Shown here: one piece after another, positions 10,300-25,015 of the stretch
Position numbering within the stretch: the first letter of the stretch is position 1
Layout: the number at the start of each line of letters is the position of its first letter
Assembly (NCBI GenBank): GCA_024180945.1
Contig: JAKSGN010000001.1
Span: 124,001 to 188,000, forward strand
DNA length: 64,000 nt
Origin: Macrophomina tecta
Taxonomy: Eukaryota; Ascomycota; Dothideomycetes; Botryosphaeriales; Botryosphaeriaceae
Direction: 5' to 3'
Translations under genes and position numbers: made by a program
Notes under the pieces: model-generated
What the model saw: only the letters and a program-made list of their open reading frames with translations
Told to the model about the DNA's origin: nothing
The model's database searches: none

Positions 10300-11521
10300 T
10301 CAGTGACTGCTCAGGTTGGCCTCATCCGAGATTTCCACAAATTCTTCATGTCCCAGAGGCGCATCATCCGACCTCGTAATGACGATCCACATGGTCCTGT
10401 TCGCGACCCTCTCCTCCTTCTTTTCACTCTTCTTCATCTTCTTCGCGCCCGCCCTCTTGATCTCCTCGATAATCTGCGCTCTTCGCTCTAGGCTTGCCGC
10501 TAAATCTTGGCTCGCCGTCTTGTCATGGCCTATGTGGCTACCACCCGTGCTTCGGGCCTGGTTAGCGAGGTGCTGATTCTCTAACATCTCCTGCGTAGCG
10601 GCCAATTGCTTCAACTCCTCGATCTCGCGGTTGGCGGCGGCCAGCTCCTCGTCCAGTGTAATAGCCTTGCGGCGCTGCTGCTCAAGACCCTTTTCACGAG
10701 CCTTAACTAAGCCGCGTTCGCTACGGCTATTCATCCAGCGTGTGGGGGCCGTTATGTAGCGCTTAAGCGCGCCATGGGGCTGCGGCTCCTGTGACTCGTC
10801 GAACGAGATGTGCGAGACATAGCCCTCGAGCGCGCGTAGACGGCGCATACGCGGGTCTTCGGGGATGCCCTGCTCGTACGCGGGAGCGCTGCGGCTGGAG
10901 GGTGTAGTATGCTGTAAAAGACCAAACTCGAGGCCGTCGGCGTCTTTAGGCGGGGGCAGGCTAAGCTTGGTCTCGGGGAGGCCGACTGCCTGCATCAATG
11001 TTTTGGTCGCGCAGATGCGCACGGTCAGGCCGCGAGGACCGAAGATCGCGGCGTTGGCTTGCTTGAGGTACTTTTTCGTCTGCACGGCCGCAACGGCGCT
11101 GGACCCGGCGGCCGCGAGCACCTGTAAGCCGCAGCCAGCGAGCTGGACGGGGGGTAGCTGCACACATGTGGCGATGCCGCCGGCCAGAAAGCTGGCTTGG
11201 AAGACGGGGTGCATCATAAAGGCGTCATTGAGGCCTTCGATAGAGGCGAGGAACTCGTCCTGTAAGGTCGGGTTCGGCAGCTCGGCGAGGGCGGGGGCGT
11301 AGGCGCGGGCGAAGGGGGAGAGAGATCGGGCGTAAAATATATTGCTGGTTTCTAGAACGAGGTGGTCAACGTCCCTCGTTCTGCTTTGGTTTTGTGGTTC
11401 TTGGGCGGAACTTACGAGGAATTACGATAGGCTTCTGAAGGGTACGTCTGGTTGAAGCCGTCGATCGAACCTGCTCCCTCGAGGAAGGAAACTCGACTGC
11501 AGATTGACCTTCGGAAGACAT
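10300..11521 (-). CDS. Unrecognised coiled-coil protein, 385 aa
   Basis: Exons 11521-11416 and 11351-10300, phase 1, with a 64-nt intron (GTAAGT...CTAG). The 5' exon was found by extending the open frame upstream of Met at 11217: residues such as FARAYAPAL...FLASIEGLNDAFMMHP fit smoothly onto the downstream sequence. Residues ~45-150 are Ala/Gly/Leu-rich with 'YLKQANAAIFGPRGLTVRI' and could form hydrophobic helices. A basic middle (KRYITAPTRWMNSRSERG) leads into a charged coiled coil (LDEELAAANREIEELKQLAATQEML) and a Lys-rich stretch, KRAGAKKMKKSEKKEERV. No enzymatic motif is seen. It does not look like a transposase. Function unknown; the exon structure is well supported. Confidence 0.7.
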
Positions 11522-13740
11522 GCTGTAGTGAAATGCCAGAGAAATTTGACGACAGTCTAGTAATGGCTGAATCGAGCTAGTGCTACTCGGACCTTGGGCT
11601 CAGGGGCTATCTGTTATGTTGCTCCCTGCTTTGTTCGTGGATATGCTGGCAGCAGGGTGAAGTTTTGAAACTTTCCAAGCAGGAATCTCTGCGATTTTAT
11701 AGAAGCAATGGTAGTTCCACGTGTGTCCGAGCATTTCCGGGCTTGGCTTCTCCGTATTGTTGAGCTCTGCCGGCACACGTAGGCTGGTGGCTGAGTATTA
11801 AGTATAAATATATATCCTCCAGGGCCGAGGCGAAGATATGACACGCTGAGTACGAGATAGGCTTTCGGGTCCCTGTCTTAGTGCAAAATGATAAATAATG
11901 TGCAACCGAATGTAGTTAGCCTATATAGCGAAAGAACACGAGGCCCCTCCTGCCCGTTGCAATCGCGGGTCATTGCCAGTGATACAGCCTCCGTATTCTT
12001 TTGCAAGCTATTTACGCAATTGTCCCTATTTCATTTCCATCTCTTTTCCTACGAGATAAACCTGGAATAGGCTTCCGCCCCCTTAGACGTTCTGATCCTC
12101 TGTTGAAGGGGCCTGTCGTCACACTACCTTACCTCTTGAAGAATAGTCACCTATACCGCATTAGTGCGGCATAGACAAAGACCAAGTACGGCCTTATAGA
12201 ATCAAGACTACCGTACTAGACGGAGTTCAGCGTCTTTAGAATACCTATTACTTGCCTAGCATCGGCTCTTCTATGCGCTCTAGGAATATGCGCCCTCCTA
12301 GATCGTAAGGAGAGAGGACTGGACGGGCGCTCACAGTATCTATAATTATCGATCTTGCGGTCATGATTAGCACAGAGAAAGAGAATCGTAAACGGAACCG
12401 CTATCAGCCTTGGCACGAAGTCGCAAATGAAACCAATGAATCGGCCTCCTGTACGAGCTAAGTTGACCTAAAAATTCTCCTACTTTAACTGGAAAGTCTC
12501 CCATGTCACGGGAAAGCCCCATAGTAAGCTTGAGTACTTCGCTAGCACCGGCATTTTAAGGCTATGTAGATCTTGGGGTCGTGGTTAGTGCTTGCCCACT
12601 GAGTCTCGGCACAAGCTCGTACATATAGCCAATGAAATAACCTACTGTACGAGCTAACTCGGTGCCAAGCCCCTTTACAAAATTTAGAAAGTGCTTCGTC
12701 CCACTTATCATTCTTTGAATGAGTCGTGCTCCTCCCGGGTTGAAATACGAGTACTTATAAGAGTACGACCGATTTCTCAATTACCGGATCCCGCGAGAAG
12801 CCAATCATAGATGTGTTGAATGTGGTAAGCGGCCATTTGGAGATATCATAGAAATAGCATTCCGGTAGGGTAAGACGACTCTGATTGCTTGATAAACAGA
12901 ACGGATAAAATGGCTAGCGTAGTAGCTGAGGGAGGATAGTTCAAGAAGACTGTATCCTATACTATCCCTGCACGAGAAGCAGATGTTGAAAGTGTTTGAG
13001 CCGCACTATCTCTATATCCAAGAAAAGCAACGTAGTGAAGTAATCATTTAATGGTGGCGCGAACGATAAACATCTTAAGGTTTTCTAAAATAAAGCTTCT
13101 TTCGACGGGAGGCATGGCGACGAACAAGTATCAAAGGCACCGCTGACTGTGAAGTCGCCGACACCACTACACGCTGTTTTATGGTTTTAGGCACACATTC
13201 TTGGCCTTTTATGAATCAAACTGCCCTCAGTATGTTTTCAAGAGCGTATTAAGGAGGCAAATTAAAGAGACCCAGTCTTTCGTATTCGGGGCAAGATATA
13301 CGGGATATCTGGTGGCGTGGGTTTCCGAGACAGTGTGTATCTGGGTCTCTGCCGAATAAGGTAAATGATCTTTGCCGGGTGCCGGAAACTATTTGCTTCC
13401 GAGTCTCCTTTTGTGGTTGAGTAGAAGGGTCACAAAGGACAAGCGAGTTAGGGTTATTCTATCTACAGGTTATAAAATGGCCTCAACATTCCCGCCCTTC
13501 ATGTCCCGGACTATCTACTCAGTTTATACTCGCGTGTATTCATAAGTTACAACTGCACCCAGTTCCTCGCCACGGTGATGAAAAGATATCTTGGGACTGC
13601 CTGTCTTATATCTTCGATTAGTCCAATCTCCGGGCTCGATGGAGGAGAGCAATGTTTTGTAGCATTATACTTTTAGCCTTTGATAGGCTCGGTGAGACCG
13701 TCTATACTTCTTCCGAACTAACATTATACCACTTTCTAAT
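11522..13740. other. AT-rich gene-free stretch with degenerate repeats
   Basis: No coding region is supported. Composition is clearly more AT-rich than the neighbouring gene regions, with many TA-rich words, as expected for old repeats altered by C-to-T change. It holds a degenerate direct repeat pair (12,355-12,460 and 12,573-12,660) and runs into the P450 pseudogene. Confidence 0.6.
12355..12660 (+). repeat. Degenerate direct repeat pair (~90-105 bp each)
   Basis: Copy A (about 12,355-12,460) and copy B (about 12,573-12,660) share, in the same order, GATCTTGSGGTCRTGRTTAG, then a CKYGGCAC..G.. CGTA/CGCA segment, then a block ending in TGTACGAGCTAA. Many differences are C/T or A/G transitions. 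They are spaced by about 200 bp. Confidence 0.6.
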
Positions 13741-13749
13741 CTACTCCGG

Positions 13750-15187
13750 CCCAGAATACCCTCTACCTACTCGGAAAAATCATCTATAACATCTTCCTTC
13801 ACCCCCTCCACCGCTTTCCAGGCCCGCTCACCCATGCTGCAACCCGCCTCCCCTACTGCGTGCACCTGCGCCGTGGGAATCTCCCCTTCCACATCCACGC
13901 CCTGCATGGCGCCTACGGCCCGATCGTTCGCGTCGGCCCCGACGAGCTTACCTTCTCCTCGCCAGGCGCCTGGAAGGATATAATGGGCCACTAGCACGGC
14001 GCCCGGGAGTTCGGAAAATGGGGCAACTTCTACCGCCCCGTCCCCAGCTCCGACGAGGGCGTGGGATATTATTGTGGCGCCGCGCGAAATGCAGCCGCGG
14101 CTGCGGAGGGCCCTTGCGTACGGTTTATCCAACAAGGCAATGCGCGAGCAAGGGCCGCTTATCACGCGCTACGTCAATCTGCTTGTCCGCCGCTTGCACG
14201 AAAACTGCGACGGGGGTCGCAAGGCACTGGACATCCTTTCGTGGTACAATTTCACCACGTTTGATCTCATCGGCGACCCAGCGTTCGGTGAGTCGTCCGG
14301 CTGCCTGGAAAATTCGGATTAGCACCCGTGGGTCAAGGCGATCTTCGAGATGGCCAGGGGCGGCGTGATGATGCAGACGTCAACCTTTTTCCCAGGATTG
14401 ACGAAGATCCTGCCCAAGCTGGTTCTGGAGAATGCGAAGGAGGTGAAGTGGAACCACGACGCGCTCACTCGAGCGAAGCTAGAAAGGCGCGTGGAGTTAG
14501 GGAAGGAGAGGAAAAGCCCAGACACGCTTGCGAAGCTGACGGACGAGATCCGATCGACATTCCAGAGCGAGGATGAAATCAACATCAACTCGGCCGGCCA
14601 GTTGAAACACATGCTCGCCTGGCTTAATGAAGTGCTGCGCCTCTACCCGCCAACGCCCGGTAGGCCGCCTCGCGTCGTTCCCCGAGGCGGCGGTAACATC
14701 ATCGGAAACTCTGTACCGGAGAATATAAGTCTAGCAGTCTAAAAGAGTACATGACGCGACAACGAGGAGCTTACGAGATTTGCCTGCCAGACTGTTGTCT
14801 CGGTCCATATGTGGGCGGCTTACCACGACGAGAGCAACTTCACGAAACCCTTCGAGATCCACCCTGAGCGGTACCTGGGCGATTCGCGCTTTGCGAGCGA
14901 CAAGCTTGACATGCTACAGCCTTTTCAGGCCGGCCCTCGCGCTTGTCTTGGTAGAAAGTAAGTATCCTTCAACTTGGTGTACCCTCTTTTCGAGACTTTG
15001 TTCGCTGACGGAACTGTCGCACAGCCTCGCGCATGCAGAGATGCGCACTATTTTAGCTCCTGTCATTTACAATTTTGACATGAAGCTGGCTGAGGACAGC
15101 AAGGATTGGATAGGGAAGCAGAAAATATACTGTCTCTGGAACAAGGGGCCGCTCAATGTGTACCTTACGCCGGTCAGCCGATTGTAA
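13750..15187 (+). pseudogene. Cytochrome P450 pseudogene
   Basis: Order of a microsomal fungal P450 of the CYP65/isotrichodermin-hydroxylase style: FHPLHRFPGPLTHAATRLP, YGPIVRVGPDELTF, RLRRALAYGLSNKAMREQ, then LTDEIRSTFQSEDEI, the ExxR helix EVLRLYPPTPGRPPRVVPRGG, and an intact heme-Cys loop PFQAGPRACLGRK. It is broken by a TAG at 13,992, a frame change at ~14,040-14,065, a TAG at 14,320 and loss of the I-helix (AGxxTT) between ~14,522 and the LTDEIR segment. A TAA at 14,741 may be intronic if ATAAGT there is a mutated GTAAGT donor. The final intron, 14,958-15,024, is canonical. The N-terminal membrane anchor was not found. Confidence 0.85.
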
Positions 15188-16274
15188 TGGCCGTTGAGAT
15201 GATCAGGAAAGTGAGATAGACAGGCTCATGGAACTCTGATATAAGATCGGAGTCTAAACATTATATTATACGATTGACTACAGCGAACAACGTATAATTT
15301 AAAGAGAAACCATAGAGTAGAGAAGCGACTTCTATTAGTATATTTGCGCGGCGGCTTCTAAAAGATTTGCTAAGCTATTGCTATAAAGAGTAACACCGAG
15401 CATTTGCTCTTCCGTGTCCTCATCCGGGCCGGCCTTCACCATAGCCGCAAAGGGTTTTGACCCGAGGTTGCCATGCATGGCTGCGTTGACGGCGCCAGTC
15501 AGAGCTTGCGTGAGGGGCTCGATAGGCTGTGGCGAGTGCGGACGAGGGCGAGAGCCGCTCCGGAGACCGTTCCAGCGGCGAGTCGAGGATGAGCGGAGGC
15601 CCGTGGCTGCCGTCGGGGCGCGACACAAGGAAAGCGAAGGACGCAGAGGAGAGTGCGGTCGGGGGCGTGCCTGAGCAGCAGCAATGCATTGCAGGGGAGA
15701 GGGTGGAGCGAGCGAGCGTGCCGTAGAGCTGCTCGCTGCTTATAAAAGCAGACGAAACTGTGGTGTTGGTGCAGGTGGACGATCAGCGAAGCTGGGGAGC
15801 CCTTGAATTTCTTCCCCCTTCTTCTGCAAATCATCTCCGCGCTATCAACGCACCTCGTTGCACCAGCTGTCATCAGCATGCCACATGCCACATTCCACAA
15901 CATGATAGTACGCTGAGCTAGCAGCGCACGCTGTAGCCACTACAACATGACCGTGGCGATCCGAGGCCATCCCCAGTGCCTGGGCCTGGGCCGCGCCGGC
16001 TGAGCATAGTCCATCCACCACGATCCATCCCCCGCATTCATCCTTGCTCAGCGTGGAGAGGCCTCCCCGAAGACGTTCGGCCCTGCCACTGATTTCTCCT
16101 TACGGAGGAGACGCTCGGCCGAGAGATTGGCAGGGAGCTGGCGGCCGTGCTGTTCCCCGCATCGTGTGGTCCCGACCCGATCTGGGATGCGTCGTATAAG
16201 TACAGCGTAAAAGCTCACAGGTACCCTCGCCATGAGCAGCCTCCAACGCACTCTCACTTCGCTATAGAATCGGA
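15188..16274. other. Intergenic; upstream region of the S15 hydrolase
   Basis: No gene firmly supported. A minus-strand open frame at 15,335-15,628 (ending in LYSNSLANLLEAAAQIY) reads a little like protein, but no start, family or exon structure could be made out. TATAAG at 16,195-16,200 could serve the downstream hydrolase. Confidence 0.4.
16195..16200 (+). promoter_or_regulatory. TATA-like element of the S15 hydrolase
   Basis: TATAAG about 75 bases upstream of the ATG at 16,275. Inference from position only. Confidence 0.3.
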
Positions 16275-18084
16275 ATGCCGTCCTTCCCTGAGCTGCCGCT
16301 CCGTCAGACGGAGCGCAAAGTCCAAGATGGCTATGTTCGCCTCAAAGACGTCTACATTCCCACCCGAGATGGTTCTGTTCTCTGTGCCAACATCTATCTG
16401 CCGACGGTAGACGAGAAGTCGGCTAAGTTCCCATGTCTCTTGACGCTGGGGCCATATGGCAAAGATGTTCACTTTGCCGAGTTTGGCAAGCCCCAAACGG
16501 ACATGTACGCGAACATGGCCAAGGCTATCTCTCCTCTCGGTCCAGACGCGTGCTTTGAGGTCCCCGATCCCATTGTTTGGGTAAGTGCGCCGCTGTTTGC
16601 TGACGTCCGCGATGCTGATTGATCACAGTGCAAAGAGTACAAGTATGCTCTTGTAAGGGTGGACACTCGCGGGTCAGGTGGCAGCCCCGGGAAGCTGGAT
16701 CCCTTCGGCCTTGGCCGGACTTGTGAGATTGGAAGGGACGCCGAGGGAGAAGGTAACTCCGATAGCACTCTTCTGGTAGGCATGACGCTGACCGTCTCCC
16801 CCAGATGGATACGATGCCGTCGAATGGGCGGGAACTCAAGACTGGTCCAACGGCAAAGTCGCCATGTGTGGAATTAGCTACTTTGCCATGGCCTGCTACT
16901 GGACTGCAATGCAGCAGCCCCCACACCTTGCCGCCATTGTGCCCTATGAGGGGTTGACGGATAACTACGGCCACACCACTCGCCAGGGCGGGGTGTTCCA
17001 CTCCGGCTTCCAAAAACATTGGTTCAACAACATCGTGGTCCCCCAGCAGTACGGCAGACTAGAAGGGGTCGACGAGGTAGAGCTTGCCAAGGCCCGCTTT
17101 GACTTCACCGGCCTCGAGTCCAGCTGGATCTGGCGAAGTGAAGGCGCGTGGCCGGTGCTGGGCCGCTACAGAGACCTGCGGAAAATTAAGGTCCCCCTCC
17201 TCTCCGCCGGCAACTGGATGGACTCAGAAGTACATCTGCCAGGCAACCTTGTTGCTTTTGAAGAGGCCTCGTCGGAGAAGTTCCTCGAAATGCACACTGG
17301 GAACCATCTGGCGGCATATTACGCCCCCAATCAGCTGAAAAGACAGAGGCAGTTCCTCGACTACTTCCTCCTAGATAAAAAGAATAACGGCTTGGATCAG
17401 GCGCCACAGATTGACCTTCTCATCAGAAAAGGCGCGGAAGGTTTCTATCGAAGGGAAGAGACGTGGCCGCCTCAGGACATCGAATACGTCTCCGCCTACA
17501 TCGCGCCCGACGACAAACTCTCCTTCTCTCCATATTCTGCGACGTCGCCAGGAGACTCGATTGAATACGCGGGGCTGACTGGTTCCACCGAACTGAGGAC
17601 AGAGCCCTTCCAGAGTGACTTCGAGATCCTCGGGTACCCCTACTTGGACTTGACCGTCTCAACCGACGCGAAAGACATGGATCTCTTTGTCTACTTCTAC
17701 CTCATCGACGCCAACGGCGAAAAGGTGGTCTTCCGCGGAAATCACGATGAGCCCGCTCTCTCTTTCCTGCGCAGCTGGTTCCGGCTGTCTCACCGCACCC
17801 TTTCCGAGAAGTCGACGACACACCGGCCCATGCTCGACCAACAGTCAGCCGCACCGGTCAAGCCGAACGAGCTGTACTCGGTCAAAGTGCCTATCCCACC
17901 GACGTCGATGATATTCGAAAAGGGCACCAGGCTCGCCGTAGCGCTAAGAGCTGACGACGAGGAAACCACGATTCCGCCGATGCGACACGTCGGCCCGGAC
18001 AGGTCGGAGGAGGTGTTTGCGGGCAAGAACCGGATTCTACGCGGTGGCAGGCTTGTGCTTCCTGCCGTCAAGAGGACCAATTAG
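16275..18084 (+). CDS. CocE/NonD-type hydrolase (peptidase S15, X-Pro dipeptidyl-peptidase family), 569 aa
   Basis: Exons 16,275-16,580, 16,629-16,752 and 16,805-18,084; introns of 48 and 52 nt; frame closes. An alpha/beta-hydrolase domain begins with 'VYIPTRDGSVLCANIYLP', contains VDTRGSGGSPG, and has the nucleophile elbow CGISYF (Ser168). The likely acid is Asp in AGNWMDS and the likely base His in HTGNHLAAYY, matching the order seen in cocaine esterase. The C-terminal third (from YPYLDLTVSTDAKDMDLFVYF) is the jelly-roll PepX_C domain. Length (~570 aa) is normal. No signal peptide is visible, so it is probably intracellular. Family members hydrolyse esters or amides; the substrate here cannot be inferred. 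Confidence 0.92.
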
Positions 18085-22382
<4,298 letters not shown>

Positions 22383-22481
22383 ACGCAATCTTCTTAGTTT
22401 GGCCAGCCAAGCTGATGCTTACATGCGGAAGCATTATTGGCATCGGCTGCCTTTTCCTTCATTTTCTGATTTAGGGATGGG

Positions 22482-22504
22482 TTTTTTTTTTTTTTTTTTT
22501 TTTT
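22482..22504 (+). repeat. 23-nt T homopolymer downstream of the GMC gene
   Basis: Uninterrupted T run starting 100 nt after the GMC stop codon. A near-identical run follows the peroxidase gene. Confidence 0.9.
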
Positions 22505-23874
22505 GCATAGCTTAGACATAGACGGCGGGATCGGAAAATACCCTCCACTGCCAAGAATTAGGCAGTCATTACATGAAGCCATCGGATAGGCACCAAGTCA
22601 AGCCGCCGAACAGACGGAATACCAATTCAGACTGATTACTCTGTTGAGCTGCTCGTGTCGTGTTTGGTCAGGGCAATGCCTCTCATGTGATTGGGCCGGC
22701 TGAGTAGCGGCTGGGGAGGCGTTTTGCATGATGCATGGAGCCGCGCTTATTAGCTTCTGCACTCTCATGACCCGGTTGCTGGGATGGAGACTCTCTGCAG
22801 TCACCCACGATGCCGCTGCTGCGGATCCGCGAGGCATGATAAAAATAGCCTGCCAGCTGATGGGCAGCCTCTACTTGCGCTCCTCTCCTCCGCAGAGGCG
22901 AAGCACAGCCGCCCCAAACACTCAGGCCGCGAATGCCGTCTACGTGCACCCGGCAATGCCGACAGCGTTCATGACCTCGTGGCAGAGCCGGCTTTCCCGT
23001 GTGTACAACCCGTGTTTCGGCTCCCTAGCAGTCCAGAACGGGCCAGCTGGAGAGTCGGACGATGCGGGGAGTCTGGAACCGGTCAGCCACGGTGAGCGGC
23101 AGCAGACAAGACTGCGGGCTAATGAAGCTTGGGGAGCGCGCCAAGCCGTCGGGATTTGCCCGAATGGCGCCTCCAGCTTTCCCGCTCTGGGGTCTCGGTT
23201 GCCCGTTCGGGCAATCTCACGTGCGGGGAGGATGGAGCTGCATGATGGAAATACTAGAGTTCAGCCGCACGCCTGCGCCCGGATCTCCGCCCCAGCCACC
23301 GGGAAAGAATCATTTTAGCACGCGCTCCAGAAACCCCCTCTTCTCTGCTCCGCTCGCTCCACTCTTCCGCGGCGTGCTTTCTGCTCTGCCGCAGCGCCAG
23401 CCAGCGTTCCGCCAAGACTGCCGGCTTGCCTTCACCGGTCCTCTGGCTGGCCCGCCTGAAGCTGGACGTCGGTCGGCAGTTAGAGGGGCTGATTGCCACG
23501 GCCTAGCGTGTGGCTGGCTTGCCTCATCGCCCAAGTAACGCTGAAGTGCTGGCTCTTTTTTACGCGAAGCTCTGCTTGGCAACGCCATCAAGCCAGCATT
23601 CAGAGAGATCTCGGGTACATCCTGCATCGCGCCAACAGCCCCCAACGGCAGAACCGGTGAGAGGCTACAGCCAATGCTGCTGCCGGAGTTCGATACGGTG
23701 CCGGCCCAGCTGATGAGTCCATGAGACGGATCCCGGACGGCGGGCGTGAGAAAGTGGTGCCAGAGGCGGAAAGTGGTGGCGGATGGGCGTTGGAGTCAGT
23801 CGCAGCAGAGGTATTCTCCGCACGCTTTGCTTCATGAGGAGTTCGAGATGGCGGCTCTCTCGCAGACGTAAATC

Positions 23875-23880
23875 TATAAA
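23875..23880 (+). promoter_or_regulatory. TATA box of the peroxidase gene
   Basis: TATAAA about 113 bases upstream of the chosen ATG (23,993). It supports that start over upstream in-frame codons, because the reading frame is also open through the TATA box itself. Confidence 0.5.
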
Positions 23881-23992
23881 GCCTTGCCGCGACTTTCTTT
23901 TGTGTATCTCATCAGCATCGAGTTCCGCAAGAGCCTGCTTCCTCTCCTCACTGAGCCTAGCGAGGAGCATCACTCAGAACCCTCCAATCCCA

Positions 23993-25015
23993 ATGCGGAC
24001 CTCATCCCTTTTCCTTGCTTCCGCATGCGGAACCTCTGCTTACACCCTCGTCTCGCTCGACTCTCTGCCAAGCACTCTTCATGACATAACCTCCCGCACC
24101 ATCTCCAACCTCGACCCCCGCAACCTCCTCTCCGCGCGCAGGACGCCCGACTGCCCGGCCATCTGGAGGACCATCTCAGCCGACCTGACCAAGAGCTTCC
24201 TCGCCAACGGCGAGTGCACCGACCTCGCCCGCGCCGCCATCCGCTACGCCTTCCACGACGCGGGCACCTTCTCGCTCAAGCTGCCCACCTACGCGCCGGC
24301 CTCCGGCGGCGCCGACGGCTCGCTGCTGCTCGCCGATTCGGAGATCCAGCGGCCCGAGAACAACGGGCTGCAGGCGTACAACGACTTCATCAAGGCCAAG
24401 TACAGCACGTACAAGTCCTCGGGCGTCGGCGCCGCCGACCTGATCCAGTTCGCCGGCAACCACGCCGTGGTGACGTGCCCGGGCGGGCCCACGGTCAAGA
24501 CGCTCGTCGGCCGCGGCAACAGCACGACCGCGTCGCCGCTGAACGTGATGCCGCCGGGGTTCGGCGCGGGCAGCGACCACGACTCGCTGCTCCAGCTCTT
24601 CCGGGACAAGGGGTTCAGCGCCGTCGACCTGGCCGCGCTGATCGGCGCCCACACCACCTCCAAGAACATCGCGGAGACGCAGATCCCCGTCGGCGCGCCG
24701 CAGGACAGCACGCCGGGCAGGTGGGACGTCAAGTACTACGCCGAGACGTACGCCCCGCCCGCGGGCGTCTCCCGCTTCGCCTCCGACATCAACCTCTCCG
24801 ACCCGACGAAAGCGGTCGGCAAAGAGTTCCAGGGATTCGTCAACAACCAGGGTAAGTGGACGGGCAAGTTTGCCGACGCCATGTTCCGTCTGAGTGTGTT
24901 GGGCATCCCGCCGGCGACGTACAAGAATTTCGCGGACTGCACCGCTGCGCTGCCCAAGGGCACGAGCGCCAAGCGGGACATCCGCAGCGCCCCGATCAAC
25001 GACCGCGCAAGGTAG
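23993..25015 (+). CDS. Secreted class II-type heme peroxidase, 340 aa
   Basis: Intronless. The ATG at 23,993 is chosen because it starts a hydrophobic signal-like segment (MRTSSLFLASACGTSAYTLV) and lies downstream of a TATA box. Heme peroxidase motifs: distal Arg84 and His88 in RYAFHDAGTF, ADLIQFAGNHAVVTCPGGP, and proximal His220 in LAALIGAHTTSKN. GSDHDSLLQLFRDKGFSAVDL and TPGRWDVKYY are typical of ascomycete ligninase-like peroxidases. It uses H2O2 to oxidise phenolics or similar substrates outside the cell. The Mn-binding acidic triad and the surface Trp of lignin peroxidase could not be assigned with confidence. The gene lies 1.6 kb downstream of the H2O2-producing GMC oxidase, same strand. 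Confidence 0.9.
   Translation: MRTSSLFLASACGTSAYTLVSLDSLPSTLHDITSRTISNLDPRNLLSARRTPDCPAIWRTISADLTKSFLANGECTDLARAAIRYAFHDAGTFSLKLPTYAPASGGADGSLLLADSEIQRPENNGLQAYNDFIKAKYSTYKSSGVGAADLIQFAGNHAVVTCPGGPTVKTLVGRGNSTTASPLNVMPPGFGAGSDHDSLLQLFRDKGFSAVDLAALIGAHTTSKNIAETQIPVGAPQDSTPGRWDVKYYAETYAPPAGVSRFASDINLSDPTKAVGKEFQGFVNNQGKWTGKFADAMFRLSVLGIPPATYKNFADCTAALPKGTSAKRDIRSAPINDRAR

Larger units (their letters stand above)
22383..23992. other. Intergenic between GMC oxidase and peroxidase
   Basis: No gene supported. It starts with the GMC 3' UTR, including a 23-nt T tract at 22,482-22,504, and ends with the peroxidase promoter. Confidence 0.55.

Noticed and set aside
23783..23992. N-terminal extension of the peroxidase to an upstream in-frame start
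   Set aside because: It would run through the TATA box at 23,875 and place the signal peptide internally; the ATG at 23,993 is preferred.
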